A stretch of 64,000 nucleotides of DNA, taken from Ectocarpus siliculosus. Its lineage: Eukaryota; Sar; Phaeophyceae; Ectocarpales; Ectocarpaceae. This document shows positions 1 to 12,641 of this stretch, one piece after another (position 1 is the stretch's first letter; each line of letters begins with the position of its first letter). Below the pieces are notes generated by a model that had not been told where the DNA came from, did no database searches, and was given only the letters and a program-made list of their open reading frames with translations. A program made the position numbers and the translations under genes. The stretch covers positions 521,945 to 585,944 of the forward strand of contig FN649729.1 in NCBI GenBank assembly GCA_000310025.1, in the 5' to 3' direction.

Positions 1-867
1 ATGTCCGGGTTGTGTGTTATCTTGTGTAGCCCGGTGGTAAAGTGGAGTCAGGCCGTGGGAGCCATGAAGGGGGGGTGAAAACTAGGGGATGTGATACCCC
101 CACCACACACTTGCGGGGATCGAAAAGGGGGTGTGGTAACGAAAGGGTGTGATCCCCAGAGGGTGTGATAACCAAGAGGGGTGATAACCAGCGGTTGATA
201 TGCAAGGTGTGTGACACCACTGCTGTCGCACACTTCCGGACATCGAAGGGGTGTGTTAACATTGCCTGCAAATAATTACTATCGTGCCTGCTGTCACACG
301 TGTAGGGGGCGTGGTATTGAGGGGGTATGGTATGTGTGCTGCTGAGCGGGGGTGGTAGCGGGGGAGGTGATACACCCCCAGACCATCTTTTTTACCCCGA
401 CGATAACGGCCAACAGCGGCCACATAGACCACAGCGAATCTGCTGCCATGCAACGAAAAATATATCCACGACATCTACCGCCTTGTGGCACAACAGAGCA
501 TATTCCAAGAAGGCTCCCCCTGCACAATCATGGCATTGGAGGTCTCCGTCCGGTTTGGTTCCCCCGTACTCAGAGGGTGTGTTGGGCGTGTTCCCTGCGG
601 GGCCATTCTGTGTATGACTAGTGACACCGGGGTGATATTTAGTAATGGGGGCTCCGTGATTACATGTGGCCTAACCTCTGCGGGTGTGTTCTCTTGTGTA
701 ACCCGGGTGGTATTTCAGCAGCTCCTCGTTTGAAATCCAAAAAACAATCAATGGGGGGGTGGTATCTTATGTGGGTGTGATATCTTGTGTCGTATACGGT
801 TTTCTACTTTCCAACCCTAAAAGCCTAGAATAGCGTTCGCGCAGGCTTGCGCGGGTTTAATCTTTAG
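1..867. repeat. Degenerate GT-rich repeat region without a gene
   Basis: This stretch is dominated by diverged copies of a short motif of the form GTGTTATCTTGTGTAGCC and of GGGTGTGATAACC, for example near 12-40, 130-200, 685-712 and 762-798. The last copy resembles the right terminal inverted repeat of the short elements at 27549-27780 and 43613-43808, so the block may be layered remnants of that family. The middle, about 395-600, is not repetitive by eye. No open frame here looks like a protein. Confidence 0.5.
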
Positions 868-2484
868 ATGAACGGTACAAGTATATGGGAGACAGTCCTG
901 AAGGACACATTTCGGCAGGCTGACTTTGCATCGTTCTCCACTACTTTCCCCGGCCTGTTGTGTACCAGCACTCTGAAGGGTGGACGCCGTATCGACGTTG
1001 GCGGGACTGCGGCGCTACCGAAGGAAGTGCGCAAGTCGTTCGAGGCTCGCCACGTTGAGGCAGACGGCCACTGTCCGTGGAGGGCGATGGCCATGAGCTT
1101 TTTGGGCTGCGAGTCCCACTGGCGCCGGCTGAAGCTTGTTGTGTTGGCTTATGCCGCTGTTCGCGTGGAACAGATCTGTGGACTGGTCCCTGTTAGTCAG
1201 TACGACCTCGAAATCTGGACGGAGCACTCAAAGATGCATTCGTGACCCAAGAGGAAGGAAGCATGAAGTACATCGAACGCAACGTGCGGCGAGACATGAT
1301 GTTTGCGGCTTCGCTCGCAAGACTCTGCACCCCCGGAGCATATGCAGGATCCCTCGCCTGCCAGGCGGCTTGTGAAGCTCTGGGGGTTACGGTCAACATG
1401 ATTCACCCGATCGACTCCAAGACAAGAAAGAGATTGGACATGGGGCTGGTTTTGGATCGTGAGGGGAAGAAGGTGGCCGGGCAGGGATGTAGATGGAGCC
1501 AGTCCTTTTCTCCTAGAGTTCACAAGCGATGGGTGGTGCCTGGCGCAGGGGGAAAGACTCGGGAAGAAGTCACCATCGTCATGGTGAAACTTTCCAACCC
1601 CCTGTTAAATTCCACCAGCGAGCAACTGCAGGGCATCGGCGAGGTGCAACACGATACTAGAGACATCGATGATGCGACCAACCACTTCGCGGCGGTTGTG
1701 GCGACGAACGAAATCGGGGATCTGTGCCCGATGCATTTGATCGCTCTGTCCCAGAATGCAACCGATGACGCGCGCGATAGAAAGGCATACGACAAGCGCG
1801 TTTTGGCATATCGAGAACGACAAACCGGTCGTATTGAAGCGGGCGGTGACGCGGTGGGACCCGTCGAGACGACCGCGGCAGATACGGTGTTGATGTTGCC
1901 GATGGTACCCGCTGAGGCGATGGCGACGGGGATGGCGTTGGTGTTGCCGACGACAAAGAGCGAGACAGACCCCGCCCGGAAGACTAACGTCAAGGCGCGG
2001 GACATCCTATTCCTCGCGGACGAGGGCGGTATTTTCCGGGAGAAGCTACCACCCCACCGTTCCTGCCGCCCTCTCCTGTCTACCATTCCGCTGGTTCTGT
2101 TGCTGTTTCTCCTGCTTTGCCGTTCCTCACGCTCTGTTCTAAAATCGTTGAAGGGAATAGCGTCCGTGGTAGCCTCACGAGCGGTAGCATTCATGTCGAT
2201 TGCCATCGCCCAGGCGGCCGCCATGGCGAGGATGGTGGTTGTAGGCCTTGCAGCATCGACGATGCACTCTGCAGCAGCTGCCAATGATGATGTGCTGGTG
2301 TCGGTGGGGGCAGCGGCGCCGGAAGTTACGGGATCGTTGGATGTCAGGGCGCCATCGCGGGAGGAAGGCCGGTGTGCGGGCTACTTGCACGCAAGCGGGG
2401 AAGACACGGAGACTTTGGATAGCTCGAGGGAGGGGCGGACGGGGAGTGTGCTACTAAGGCTACCGAAGAGGGGCAGGGGCAGGC

Positions 2485-2524
<40 letters not shown>

Positions 2525-2687
2525 AAGGAAGAGGAGAAGGAAGAGGAGGAGGACGAGGAGAAAGGGCAGGTCGGCGTGGTGGCCAGGGAGGAGGGCATCG
2601 AGAGGTTGCCGGGCGCGAAGTGGAGGGCGTGTTGCAAGAAGACCTACCCCCTGGTGCTCGTCGATGGAAAATGATGAGGTGAGCTAC
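868..2687 (+). pseudogene. OTU-like cysteine protease region, frame-broken
   Basis: The first frame (868-1245) carries the signature DGHCPWRAMA around residues 68-77. This is the OTU protease nucleophile block (D-G-x-C-x-x-R-A), followed by a His-containing helix as in OTU folds. The reading then breaks near 1217-1222. It continues one frame over with a segment at about 1242-1410 that fits the later OTU core (an Arg-Met helix, then GAYAGSLACQAACEALGV where OTU proteins have a WGG-x-x-EL motif). I do not see a convincing catalytic His. A second frame change near 2421-2460 is needed to enter a Gln/Glu-rich segment (about 2462-2590) that ends with KWRACCKKTYPLVLVDGK and a stop at 2685-2687. OTU enzymes remove ubiquitin; here activity is doubtful. 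The sequence may be a decayed gene, a transposon-borne OTU domain, or a gene with introns I could not place. An AG just before the ATG could also be an acceptor for an upstream exon. Confidence 0.45.
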
Positions 2688-3083
2688 GTAGAGCAGTGCA
2701 GTGGGTGAGCTGTCACCACACACACAGCGTTCTTTTTTTGAACCAGCGTTCGCTGCATAATGCCGAGAAACTCGTATCCGGGCTGACACAATTGGGCTCC
2801 TCTAACCAGAGTCCGCCACCCTCTCTCCTGCGATACTCCTGCGGTACAAGCGTTCAAGGGAACGCGCAAGTAAATAGGGTACCAACGTCCCTCCCCTCAA
2901 GTGTACACTCACGAAAAAGTCGTTTATTCTCTGCGAGTATTGAATTTTGCCCCCCCAACCTGCGACAGGCAGTGCTGTTTTTTTAGCAGATATTTAGAAC
3001 TGCATCGGCACTCTTTTTTTCCAAATGAATAAAACAACACGTGTGCATCTATTCATTGGGCAACACACGAGTGGGCATGGAAG

Positions 3084-4790
3084 ATGCATGCGGTGTGCCA
3101 AGTTGCCAGCAGGGGGGGCAAGCACCGCCTAGACCTTAAATGCCCACGATCGAAATCCAAGAAGCCCGCTTGCCGTTTAGTCGCCTTGTGTGGATGTAAA
3201 CTATGGCGGTGCCAACGTTGCCTGAATTACCGCCCGGCGCACACCCCCCTCGCCCCCGTCCGCCCTCTCTTCAACAAGTGGCTACCTTCTCAACTCAAAC
3301 GAACCGCCAATCCCGGCCACACGAGGCAGCGGCCAGGGGGAGCAACACATGGCTCAAGCGGGTGCAGCAACGACCGTGCGGGGAGCGGTGGCTATGATTA
3401 CGTTAGCCCGGGCGGGGGAGGAGGAAGGGACAGCGAAAACGACAGCGGTCCAAGAGGCAATGGTGGCAGCGATCAGGGTGGAGGGGCGAGAGGCGGTAGG
3501 GGGGGCGGAGGGGGCGGTTCTAAACGACCTGCGTGGATGTCGGGGGACGTGTGCCCTGGGTACGTATGCATCGACAATTTTCGGAATCCTGTGACGGGTC
3601 ATGTGTGCGTGCGCGGAAACTGTGGTTGCATGGAGCGCTTTTAAGATGGTGGAAGATCACCCGAGTGAGGAAACGTTGAGGGTGCAGCGGCAGCAGAAGG
3701 AGCAGCAGCAGCAGCAGCAGCCGGGGATCCCGTTGCTGGCCGGAGGTGCAGGCCAGCAACGCTCCACGGGTGGTGTATTTGGAGGACGAGGAGCGTACAG
3801 CGGTGGAGCGGCAAGAAGAGATGGTTCTCGGCAAGGCGTCCGCCTCCCTCATATTCTGCCCCGGCCTGACCCGACTCCCGACCCGACTCCCGCAAGGACG
3901 AAAACCCGGGGTTCTCCCGTCCCCGTGCCGCGCGGTAAGACTCTCAACAAGTCCTGCTGGTTTTGTAGCAACGCCAAGAAAGCGAACGATCCTGCAATGC
4001 TATGCGGGGAGACTAAGTGCAAACGATGGCTGTGTCACCGGGAAGAATGCTTAAACCAAAGCGAGGGTTCTGATAGTTTTGTTTGCTGTTTCTGCGAGAA
4101 GAGGCGGGCGCGCGACGCAGCATCGGGTTGTCTATGTCACAGGTAAGAATCCTCATAGCCTGGTGTTGTTTTTGATAGTAGCTCACACTGTTGTGGTAGA
4201 GATGACACCTTACTTGGCAGGTGTTGACTGCTGTTGAGTGATGCGAAGTTGTGAGAAGCGTTGAACCTAACTTATCCCGGTTACGAACATCGGCACCTAT
4301 TTGTGGGACACAATAGTCACGCAAGCATTTTTAGCCCGTTCAACTGGTGGTCAACCGTTGCCGATGTGTTTTCCATGACGGGCACGTACTTTGGCAATTT
4401 ACTGACAGTGTTGCAGACGAGAAGTCTAGCAACCGGCAGAGCTTACCCGTTTGGAAACTGATGTTGTCTACGTCTCCGACCATATGGGCCGTGTTCCCTC
4501 TACTCGCTGTTCCTCTGTGGCAGCTGCAAACAGCAGAGGCAAAGAGCCATGAATAAGTCGGCAAAAGCTGCGGCTGGTGTCGTGCAACCAAGTGCGAGCT
4601 CGAGAGCAGTCAATCGTCAGGCACCAAGCGATGCTTTCAGTCTCCCATCTTGCAGAGATGATGGAACATCTCTAGTGTTCTCAGTTTCGACCACTACATG
4701 CAGGCACCGTGTGATCGTGATCGTCAAGTGTGTCAGACGAGGCGATAAGGACGTACCCAAGATCAGCTGTACGGGCGGGGAATGCCGAAC
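3084..4790 (+). CDS. Cys-rich multi-exon protein of unknown function
   Basis: I do not recognise this gene. Two exons are well supported by splice signals. One is open from about 3601 and ends at 4142, before a GTAAGA donor. The other runs from 4524 (after CTCTGTGGCAG) to 4790, before GTGAGT. Both junctions are in phase 2, so they join cleanly. The first holds a Q-rich run, a Pro-rich linker with PDPTPDPTP, then a zinc-binding-like cluster with CWFC, a spaced Cys, CKRWLC, EEC and CCFC at about residues 120-165. The upstream frame at 3084-3644 is Gly-rich and has further Cys pairs (CGCKLWRCQRC), but its frame and joining are uncertain. The cluster suggests a structural zinc finger, perhaps in a transposon-derived protein; that is inference. 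The 4790 donor is phase-compatible with the acceptor at 6365, so this may be the front part of the next gene. Confidence 0.4.
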
Positions 4791-6364
4791 GTGAGTGGTA
4801 TTCGGCGGGCGTGCCTCAATTCCAGGCCGATTTGAGTTGACCGGTCATAAATTTTGGCTGCGGTCATGTTCGATATTGTTTTCACGTACGTAGTGCCCCA
4901 TGATGGCACTGACAAGACCCAGTAACCAAAAAAATATCTAGGCCGAAGAAAAAGGTATACAATATGTGTAATATTGAAGTATTGGAAAATGTATGGGAAA
5001 ATGAACTAAAAACTGAAAAAACACAGGAAAAAAATACGGACGTTGCGTCGCGGAAGTTCGAACCCGGGACTACAAACGTCCGGAGGCGCCAGTAGGCGCA
5101 AGGTCTCGAGGTAAGACAGGATACGGGCTTTTGAGGCTGTCATATATCCAATTATATTGCTGCAACGTTGACGGACATTTTTCCGTAATTGTTTCTGAAA
5201 TCGGGGAGGAAGGAACACCTTGAGTTTTTTGTTTTGTCCTTTACATGGTTTAGAATTTTTGTCGTGCGCACCACGGCGATCGGGAATAATCCCACCGCCG
5301 TCAAATGGTTCTGAAGGAGAGCACTCCAAGAATGCCACTTTTTGCGGTTGGATCGCCGTAGTTGATGAGTTTTGGCGGTTTTGGTTGGGTGAGGTGCTTT
5401 CTGCGGTGGTGGTAATGGGGCCATAACTTTTCTCACAGCACGAACCAACCGCTTCCGATGCGCTCGTTCGAATGCTGCTGACGAGAGCTCGAGATCTTTC
5501 GCACGGTAATTTCGGTTCCTAACTTCTCTTTGGTCCGCGTTTATTTTTTTATCTGGGCCCCTGAAATCGGGGCGTTCCAGGTTTAAACGAACGGTTTTGA
5601 TTCCACCATAACGCCTGCTCTCCTTTCAACGCGTTTGTTTTTATGCCACGGGTTGTTTGGAGCAGCAGACTCAAACTCAATCCCCGAGGTAGTGACCTTC
5701 GAGGAAGGTGCAGGTTGCCGTGCGGAAGCCGTGCGAGACACGGCGTGTTTGGGCGACTCAGACGTAGCGGCGATCAAGAAGCTGGAAAGGGGGTCTTTAG
5801 CGGATGGGGTAGGGCTGCTCTATCGCCTTGGAGAAACTGAGACGTTCGCCGTGCGCCACACCGGAGATCGATCCATTCCGGCTGGCTGGGCCCACGTTGA
5901 GACGAGAGACATAGCGCGCCCAGTTGGATCCCAACCGCGACCTGCGAGGTCGAGGAGGAGCACCGTCAATGCCAACATCCAGTGCAAGGTATTCCCGCTC
6001 TTTCTCTGTGTAGTGCGCACGAAGATGAAGACGCCTTGCGGGAAATTGTATGCCAGCTTGATCGGATTTCGTGCTTAGTGCGACCATTTTGTGTCCAAGG
6101 TTTTTTTGTAGTGACTCTCTACCCCGGCGAACGGTAATGGATCACCCCGTAGGTTCTGCGACCCAGAGGGTGTGTGCGTGTCGATAAGAATCTCAAGTAA
6201 ATATTCCAATCATAGATGTGGTAACGTGGACGGAGGCGCGCAGAAACAAGAAGTCTCTGATCAACTCTTGGTTTCGATGGTTTCCCTGGACAACTCTGGA
6301 CGTAAAATGAGTGCCTACGCGAGTTCATGATAACGGAACCATTCGGCCCTCTCGACGTGCACAG
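4791..6364. other. Mostly non-coding; possible exon at 5640-5987
   Basis: If the flanking genes are one transcript, this is an intron. A frame at about 5640-5987 is open and ends CAATGCAAG before a GTATTC donor-like site. Its upstream acceptor phase does not match the exon ending at 4790, so I do not include it. At 5041-5110 on the minus strand there is a tRNA-like stretch with a GGTTCGAAC box followed by a T-rich tail. It could be a decayed SINE but does not fold into a convincing tRNA. Confidence 0.3.
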
Positions 6365-9300
6365 GCAAACAGCGGAGCTCCGTGCGGCGTTGCGCAGTCA
6401 AGGCCGGCAGGTTCGAAAACATGCCAGCACACGAATAATAGTAGGGCTCGGTGTTCTGGACAAAGACAAAATGGACGGGCCTATTGATATGGGAGGGGGT
6501 GGAGACGGGGAAGAGTTTGCCGGCGTGGAGATCGGCACCGGGAGAGCGGAGTGGGGAGCAGGGGGGGAAACCCGGTCGAGATTCGTAGATAAGATACTGT
6601 ACCTGCTAAAGGTCGTCGGCGTCTTGAGGTTTCCCGTCAACCCTAACCTGCATCTATCGGACGCGGCGAAACACAACGTGTTGCGGGAGGGCGATGTGAT
6701 TCCTTGCCACGAAAACGTGTGCGCGAAATGCAACCGGGAGTACATCATCAAGGATAAGCAGCAAGTTTTAGCTGTGACGCAGGAGAGCACCTCACGGGAC
6801 GACGCAGCGCTCAGAGTGGCTACGATCATTTGTACGTTCGAGAAGCATATCGCGGACAACGTCGTCGAAAGCTGAACATATGAGTTGGGGTTACAATGTT
6901 GCATGATGGCAGCCGGGCCCGTAGAGAGTAACGCCTGTTGTTTAAACACTTGCGTGTTCTAACGACTCACATCCAAAGCATTCTCCTCCTCGTGTTTTTC
7001 AGTGGGTGCAATCCGTTGTTTACGTGGTTGTGAACATCAAGGGACGCCCGTCATGTCTCAACACGGAAGGAGTGCGGGGCGACGGCTGGCGAGAGCACGG
7101 TTATTTTGTGTTCCAACGAGTGGCTGTTCACGTCAGCGTGCTAGTCCAAGTGAGGAGTGCGGTGCACCTCGGTCAGCCGATCACAGCCGTATGGAAAGCA
7201 TTGCTTAGTCACTTGGCTAATGACCCCGACTGGCTGCGGAAACACAAGTCGACGGCAAAGAGGTGAATATATCAAAACCCCTTTGGCAGCAGGGAGGGAT
7301 GGTTGTTTAGTTACCAAGAAGAACTCCACCCGGTAATGTACAAAAACAAGTTCCAGGCATTTCGGTGACATTGGGGGGGAGGGGCAGAAGGGAGTGTATG
7401 TATGTGGTCTAGTTGAAATGACCCCTCCGCAGTGTACGACAACCATAGTACAGGCGTCCAATGGCGTCGTGTTACCCGTTCGGCGTGAAAACGTTGATCA
7501 CCTGTTTAACATATGAATCCTACAAGGGTGCAGCTCCCCTTCCCGGAATGTACCGTTTGACAACTCTTGTGTAACAATGTGCTATCGTCGTCGGCGTCCA
7601 ATGTGAGAACGTCAAAGCAAGAGCGCTTATACTTGTGGGGCCCTTGTTGTATTTGCGCCCGTCCGGCGCCCGGCTATATCAACATAGAAGGCTGTCGCAA
7701 TCTGTGTAGTACTTTTTACACTCGGCTACAAGTTCGGGGAATGTATGAATGGGTCGTAATTTTGCGGTGCGTTTCTGCGTCGCCTTGTGGGCAAAGAAGT
7801 TGTCCGTTATTGGAACATGCACAAGGGCTATGTTTCAAACCTCTGGTGTTGTACTCTCTCTCGTCCCTCATTTGTCTTCCTCCGTTTCTTGGCAGAGTGG
7901 TCAATAACGACGTCCTCGTCAACAACCTCTTGGAAGTCTATCTCGCGTTCGAGGCACTCACCGACCACCCGTACGAGTTTTCCAGCATTATTGATGGCTT
8001 CTTTCCACTGCTCACGTCTTGCGATGGCTGCAACAAGCTGGCCACCAACAACATGACGTTAGACAAGTTCCTCAAACAACGCGAGAAACAGATCATCGAC
8101 ATGGACCTGTCGGCGTGTTGGCTTACTCTGAGCATGTTGTCGCCGTTAGTTTTCTTCAAGCGACTGCAGTTCGTGTACACCACGCCCATGACGTTCAGCC
8201 GCCACAACCGCAAGTCGAACATATTTGTGCTAGGCGCAAGGGGTCCTGTTTCCAATCAATCGTTGGATGGCCTTAACCACGAGGTACTCACAGAATGGGT
8301 AAACAAGGAAGTAAAAGGGGTTGTCGATGCCTTGAACGGTGCTAATCTTACTACCCTGCAGAAGCTTTACAAGGATTGCTCGCTGTCGCTGAAGAAGACC
8401 ACCGGCCAAAGGTGAGGTGCTGTGCTCTTGGTAGCTGTATGTTGGCGAGGTTTGGTTTGGAATAAACAAACTCTTCAAGTCGAGCGAGGTGCACGCGAAC
8501 TGGGTTTGTTGCTTATATTCGATGAGGGTGCCGCTTGTTGGAAACTGTGGGGATACGATAGGGAGCTGTCAAGAGTGCAAGAGCACCCTGCTATCGCTTC
8601 GGCTGTTTTGAGCTGGCTGTTCTGTCGTAGCATCCAGCGAAACAAGCAAGTTCTTGAACATTTGTCTCTCGTCAAGTATCCCTTCATGTTCTTTCCGGCA
8701 AATGTTTTTTCGTCGTTTGAGAGATGCCTCGATTTCCTGCTTTTTGCCCATTGTCCTCCCCCCCGTCAGGCCCACAACCAAACCCGAGCGGGTGGACGTG
8801 TTCACCCGCTTGCATGCTAAGGGCTTTGGAGAGAATGGTGGCAGTGTGGAGTGTTCAAAGGCGCTTATGGGGCGGGGTTATTCGGCGACCACTGGTGTTG
8901 AGGGGTTCTACGTGCCTAGTGGAGTCCAAATAATGCATATGTTTCTGTTTTGCAAGGTGAGGTTTGGATTTTTTTTTTTTTTGCGGAGTCGAGTCGCTGA
9001 ACGTCGGGAAAAAAAATTGGAGATTCTTGTTTTCGATGAGAGTACACGGTGAAACCCAAATATTGGAGATTCAAGGGCACCTGTCCGGATCGCCGGGGAG
9101 GTAGTATTAGAAGTCGCGTCCTCCAAGAAGTGTAGTGGTGCTCATTTTTCTTATTATCAACTCTCTCTTTCATGCCTCTCATTGTGTGTCATTGCTGATG
9201 CCCTTGCACCCTGTTGCAGCATTTGCCACTCCTGCTCGTCACAGATCTCATGTGCAAAGCCTCCGCGATTGTCAAGAATGGCGGGGCCCTCCCTCGGGTA

Positions 9301-9474
9301 GACGGGCGGGTAGACATTCCTGGGTTGGCCGCACTCGGAACGAACACCCAAGGCATTCCGCAAGAGCGTGGGGAGCCTGTTGAAGAGCCCAAATGCACCC
9401 AAGAAAACGTGTACAATGAATGCATTGCGCGATGCCCAATTAGATCCGCCTGTGCAGCGCGGGGTGGACTTTGA
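6365..9474 (+). CDS. Unknown multi-exon protein
   Basis: No family recognised. Exons by splice signal and phase: 6365 to about 6860 (donor uncertain); 7003-7262 or 7263 (AAGAG|GTGAAT, leaving phase 2); 7896-8411 (enters with one base, leaves phase 2 before GTGAGG); 8770-8956 (after a C-rich tract and CAG, leaves phase 0 before GTGAGG); 9220-9474 with TGA. The joins KSTAKR-VVNNDV and KKTTGQR-PTTKPER restore a single frame, which is good evidence for real introns. The first exon has a CHENVCAKC cluster. The third is mixed helical, with an SCDGC pair. The last ends in a Cys-rich tail. There is no obvious signal peptide or membrane span. An alternative frame at 9371-9940 also looks coding, so the 3' end may be wrong. 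The gene could extend upstream into the Cys-rich exons, since the 4790 donor and 6365 acceptor match in phase. Confidence 0.5.
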
Positions 9475-9940
9475 TTACCTCCTTCGCCAATATGCTGAGG
9501 ATGCCGGACAGAGTGAATACAGACAAGAGTTTACGTCCCTAGCCCGGCGCCTTCTGCATGACCTACACAGCAAGAGCCGGTATTCCGTCGATCTCGTTGA
9601 GGTCGTTGCAGTGCTTCGCGCACGAGCAGTCGCGATCGCACAATCGGTAGAATCGGGCCTGTTGTCGGGGAGCGGTTTAGAACCATACGCGTTTGGGCTG
9701 ACAAGGTTGAGGGCATGGCAACCCCCCCTACTTGGACCTGCTTTCAAAGCTCGATTGCTCCACAACCGAAAGTGGGTACTGAACGGACCTAAAACGTCCA
9801 CGGAAAGCTCGGCGAGATGCTTGCAAAACTACAGTACCATATTTGGTGTTGCCACAGCCTTCGTGTTGAAGCAATCGAGCATTCTTGAAGATCAGTCTAG
9901 GGGGGGTGCAATCTCTCCGCCTCTTACGCTACATCAATAA
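9371..9940 (+). CDS. Possible helical ORF overlapping the previous 3' end
   Basis: This frame is open for about 190 codons. From about 9440 to 9720 it encodes an amphipathic, helix-rich stretch (FDYLLRQYAEDAG, then RQEFTSLARRLLHDLHSK and DLVEVVAVLRARAV) that looks like genuine protein. It overlaps the end of the preceding gene in a different frame. Either one frame is spurious, or a one-base shift near 9410-9440 separates two parts of one coding region. No function can be assigned. Confidence 0.3.
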   Translation, partial: GSLLKSPNAPKKTCTMNALRDAQLDPPVQRGVDFDYLLRQYAEDAGQSEYRQEFTSLARRLLHDLHSKSRYSVDLVEVVAVLRARAVAIAQSVESGLLSGSGLEPYAFGLTRLRAWQPPLLGPAFKARLLHNRKWVLNGPKTSTESSARCLQNYSTIFGVATAFVLKQSSILEDQSRGGAISPPLTLHQ

Positions 9941-12641
9941 TATTTTTTCAGGCCGTCGGTGGGCATCACTGACTCCTATCTTCTGAATTTAAAACGCACA
10001 TAAACTCGGGGCCAGCCTCCGACAGGTCGGATGTCTACGTTCGTTGGTCAATACTCGCTAAAAACTCCTTGTATGCACACTTACATTCGTGAGTCGCGGG
10101 CAACACAAGTTGAATAAACAATATTTCGGTTGGTGATTTGACAGCCAGGGGGGGGGGCATGGCGCAGTGCCGTAATACGAGAAAAGTACGTACTTACACA
10201 GTACAGCAGTAGTACAGTAGTTGCAGCTACATGTACACCACAGCAGGAGTACACTGGCTCCACTTCGGACCGCCTCCACCTCCATACATGGAGAGAAGCA
10301 CATCAAGTAAGGTTAGCTATCTGTCAGGGCCCTTGCCTATGGATCCTTGCCAATAGGTTTTACGCTATTCTGATTCTGCTGCTGCCCTGCGTGCTGCTGA
10401 CGACGCTGCGGACGGTTGCGGTTTGCGTGTACACCAGCTGGTGTACACACATACCAAGGAGAGTCGCGTCGCTTCTGCTCACACACCCCGGCGTGCTTTA
10501 GCTCGCATCTCTACCTCGATTGATTGCCTGCAACGCCAGCCTCATGCACTCACACTACGGGGGCTACGCCATTGTCAGCTAGCTTCCCTGGGGTCGCCTG
10601 CCCTGCTACTGGCCCTGCGACTGCACTGGCCGGCCGCCCCGCCGCCGGTCTGCGCTGGTTCTCGTTAGAGAACGTCTCTTTTAGAATCAAAAACGAAAGA
10701 AAAAAAAAAAAGAAAGGAAGAAAGATAAAAAAAACTCCCTAAAGAGTCACTAACAGACCGTAAATAGGGCTCAGATCCCATACATAGGGGTACAACAAAA
10801 AATAATTAAAACATTTCGCGCGAAGCGCGAAAAAGAACGGGCGGAGAAAGAGACGCAGGCGCAATAGCTATGGATGGAGCCTCACAGAGAGGCCACACCA
10901 CTGCTACTGCACACGCTCACACCTCACCCAACACCACCAGTCAGCTGTGTACGCAGACTGCTGCTGTTTGGCAGCGCGGGGAAGAGTGAAAGTGATGTGT
11001 GGTGTGGACAAAGCTCTCATGAATCATCATCAGCTGCTGCTGCTGCTGCTGCTGCTGTCCCTGTGTGGATGATGTGCACCACTTACGCTCGTAGCAGCGG
11101 CAACGGGCTCTTAAAATCGCCCCCGACGCCCTCTATGTGTGTGTGAAGTCGCCTTGGCCTGCAGCGTGTGTACATCTCACTGTCTGTTTTTGCGCGGGTC
11201 TGTTGTGGATGGAGAGAAGATAGATCCGCCCGGCGAAGATAGCCGCAGATTGATTGACTTGTGTGCACTTGCTTCACTCGCTTATACGCTGCTAGCAGCA
11301 GGCAACGGGCTTCACAAATCGCTCTCGATGCATCGTATGTATGATGTGTTCCTTGGGCCGCCTTGGCCTGCAGCAGTTTGTACGTCTCATTGGGTTAGGG
11401 ATGCACCACTACTGTGTAGCAAGCTCAAACGATCGGCCTGCAGCAGCAGCAGCAGCAGCAGATTTGGCCTGTGTCGCCTCCTTCGCTTATTGCGGTGATG
11501 CCGACACAGCAGCCAACCGGCTCTAACAGCAGTCGAACCCTACCTCCTATTATGTGTGCCTTTGGCTGCCCTTGGTCCACAGCAGTCTCGTGTGCTGCTG
11601 TGCTGGTTGTCTCGCGTGTTGCCTACGTGTGTCATGTGCTGCTGCTGCTGTGCTACGTCTTTCGGAGGATTCCCGCTCGGCGGCGTGGCCATCGCCCAAT
11701 CAGCTGTCTCTGCCCATTACATAACGTACTACATAGTCGACATGTGATTGGTGGGAGGACTGGTATCTACCCGGCATGCCCCTCTAAAACATAGATATAT
11801 TTTCTTGTATTCTTCCGGTACAACATAATTTTGCCATACGTATGGGTCCTGTGCCGTAAATAGACCTCGATGGTTATCAGAAGTTGGCTGGCGCTGGTGC
11901 GGTCAACCGTTACACAGCAGTTTGCAGTGAACACATGTGCACATATACGCAGACCTCCGAGAGAGCAAGTGGTTGCCTTTTCGGGCCGTATCGATGAACC
12001 TCACGATAGATGCGGGAATCGATACAACGGCATGGACAGCAGTAAATCATCGGCATAGAGAGAGACTGCGCAGGTCTGCTGCGGTAAAGGAACGCGAACA
12101 GCGAACAGCCCTACAAGCAGACAGGAGTTGAGTGGATCGGAAGAAATTCAATACAATTTGTACCAACACTTGTTGACCTCACCTCTCGAATGTTGCCGAG
12201 GAAGCCACAAACCCTGCAGCGGCGAACGTCAGAGGAGCCACACTCTTGGAACGGAGAGTTCTGAAGACATACATCCTCGCCGTTGACTCTGTACTGCCGT
12301 GTAGATGTGATGTGATCATGCACTGCGGCGCCCACAAGCGGGGCTCCGTGAATACATCAAGTGATTTCGAGACAACCTGGGGGGGCTCCGCGCACACACA
12401 CAGTGCCTCAAGCAGCAGCAAGCCCAATGCAGCCAGACAAAGGAGGCAACTCGGTGAACTTCAGTGTAAGCCCGTTCGTTGTGCTAGTGCACAGAGCGCC
12501 CGCCGGGAAAACATCCACCACCACAAGTGTACTTGATATCCCTTCGGTTTCGCTACGTGGCGGACGGAAGAGTATATGTAGTTGGTAGAGAAGGCACATT
12601 GCAGAGTTGCGCGCTTGTCTGCGCTGGGGATATAGCAGGCC
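9941..12641. other. Intergenic repeat-rich stretch
   Basis: No gene is supported. Most of 10814-11790 belongs to the dispersed modular repeat listed separately. The stretch 10430-10450 contains a short palindrome (ACACCAGCTGGTGT). An A-rich tract lies at 10690-10735. The remaining ORFs are short and show no codon or domain signal. Confidence 0.4.
10814..11790 (+). repeat. Dispersed modular repeat, copy 1
   Basis: Homologous to about 26112-26870 by eye. Both copies begin near a CGCGCGAAG(C/T)GCGA motif followed by a purine-rich run and a GGATGGAGCCT box. Both contain a CTG run (11035-11060 here) and end near GTGATTGGTGGGAG...GTATCTACCCGGC. Inside there are roughly 100-base modules starting GGCAACGGGCTC and ending near GCAGCAGT-TGTACATCTC. 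In this copy modules start near 11097, 11300 and, more diverged, 11515. No coding frame spans it. Confidence 0.6.
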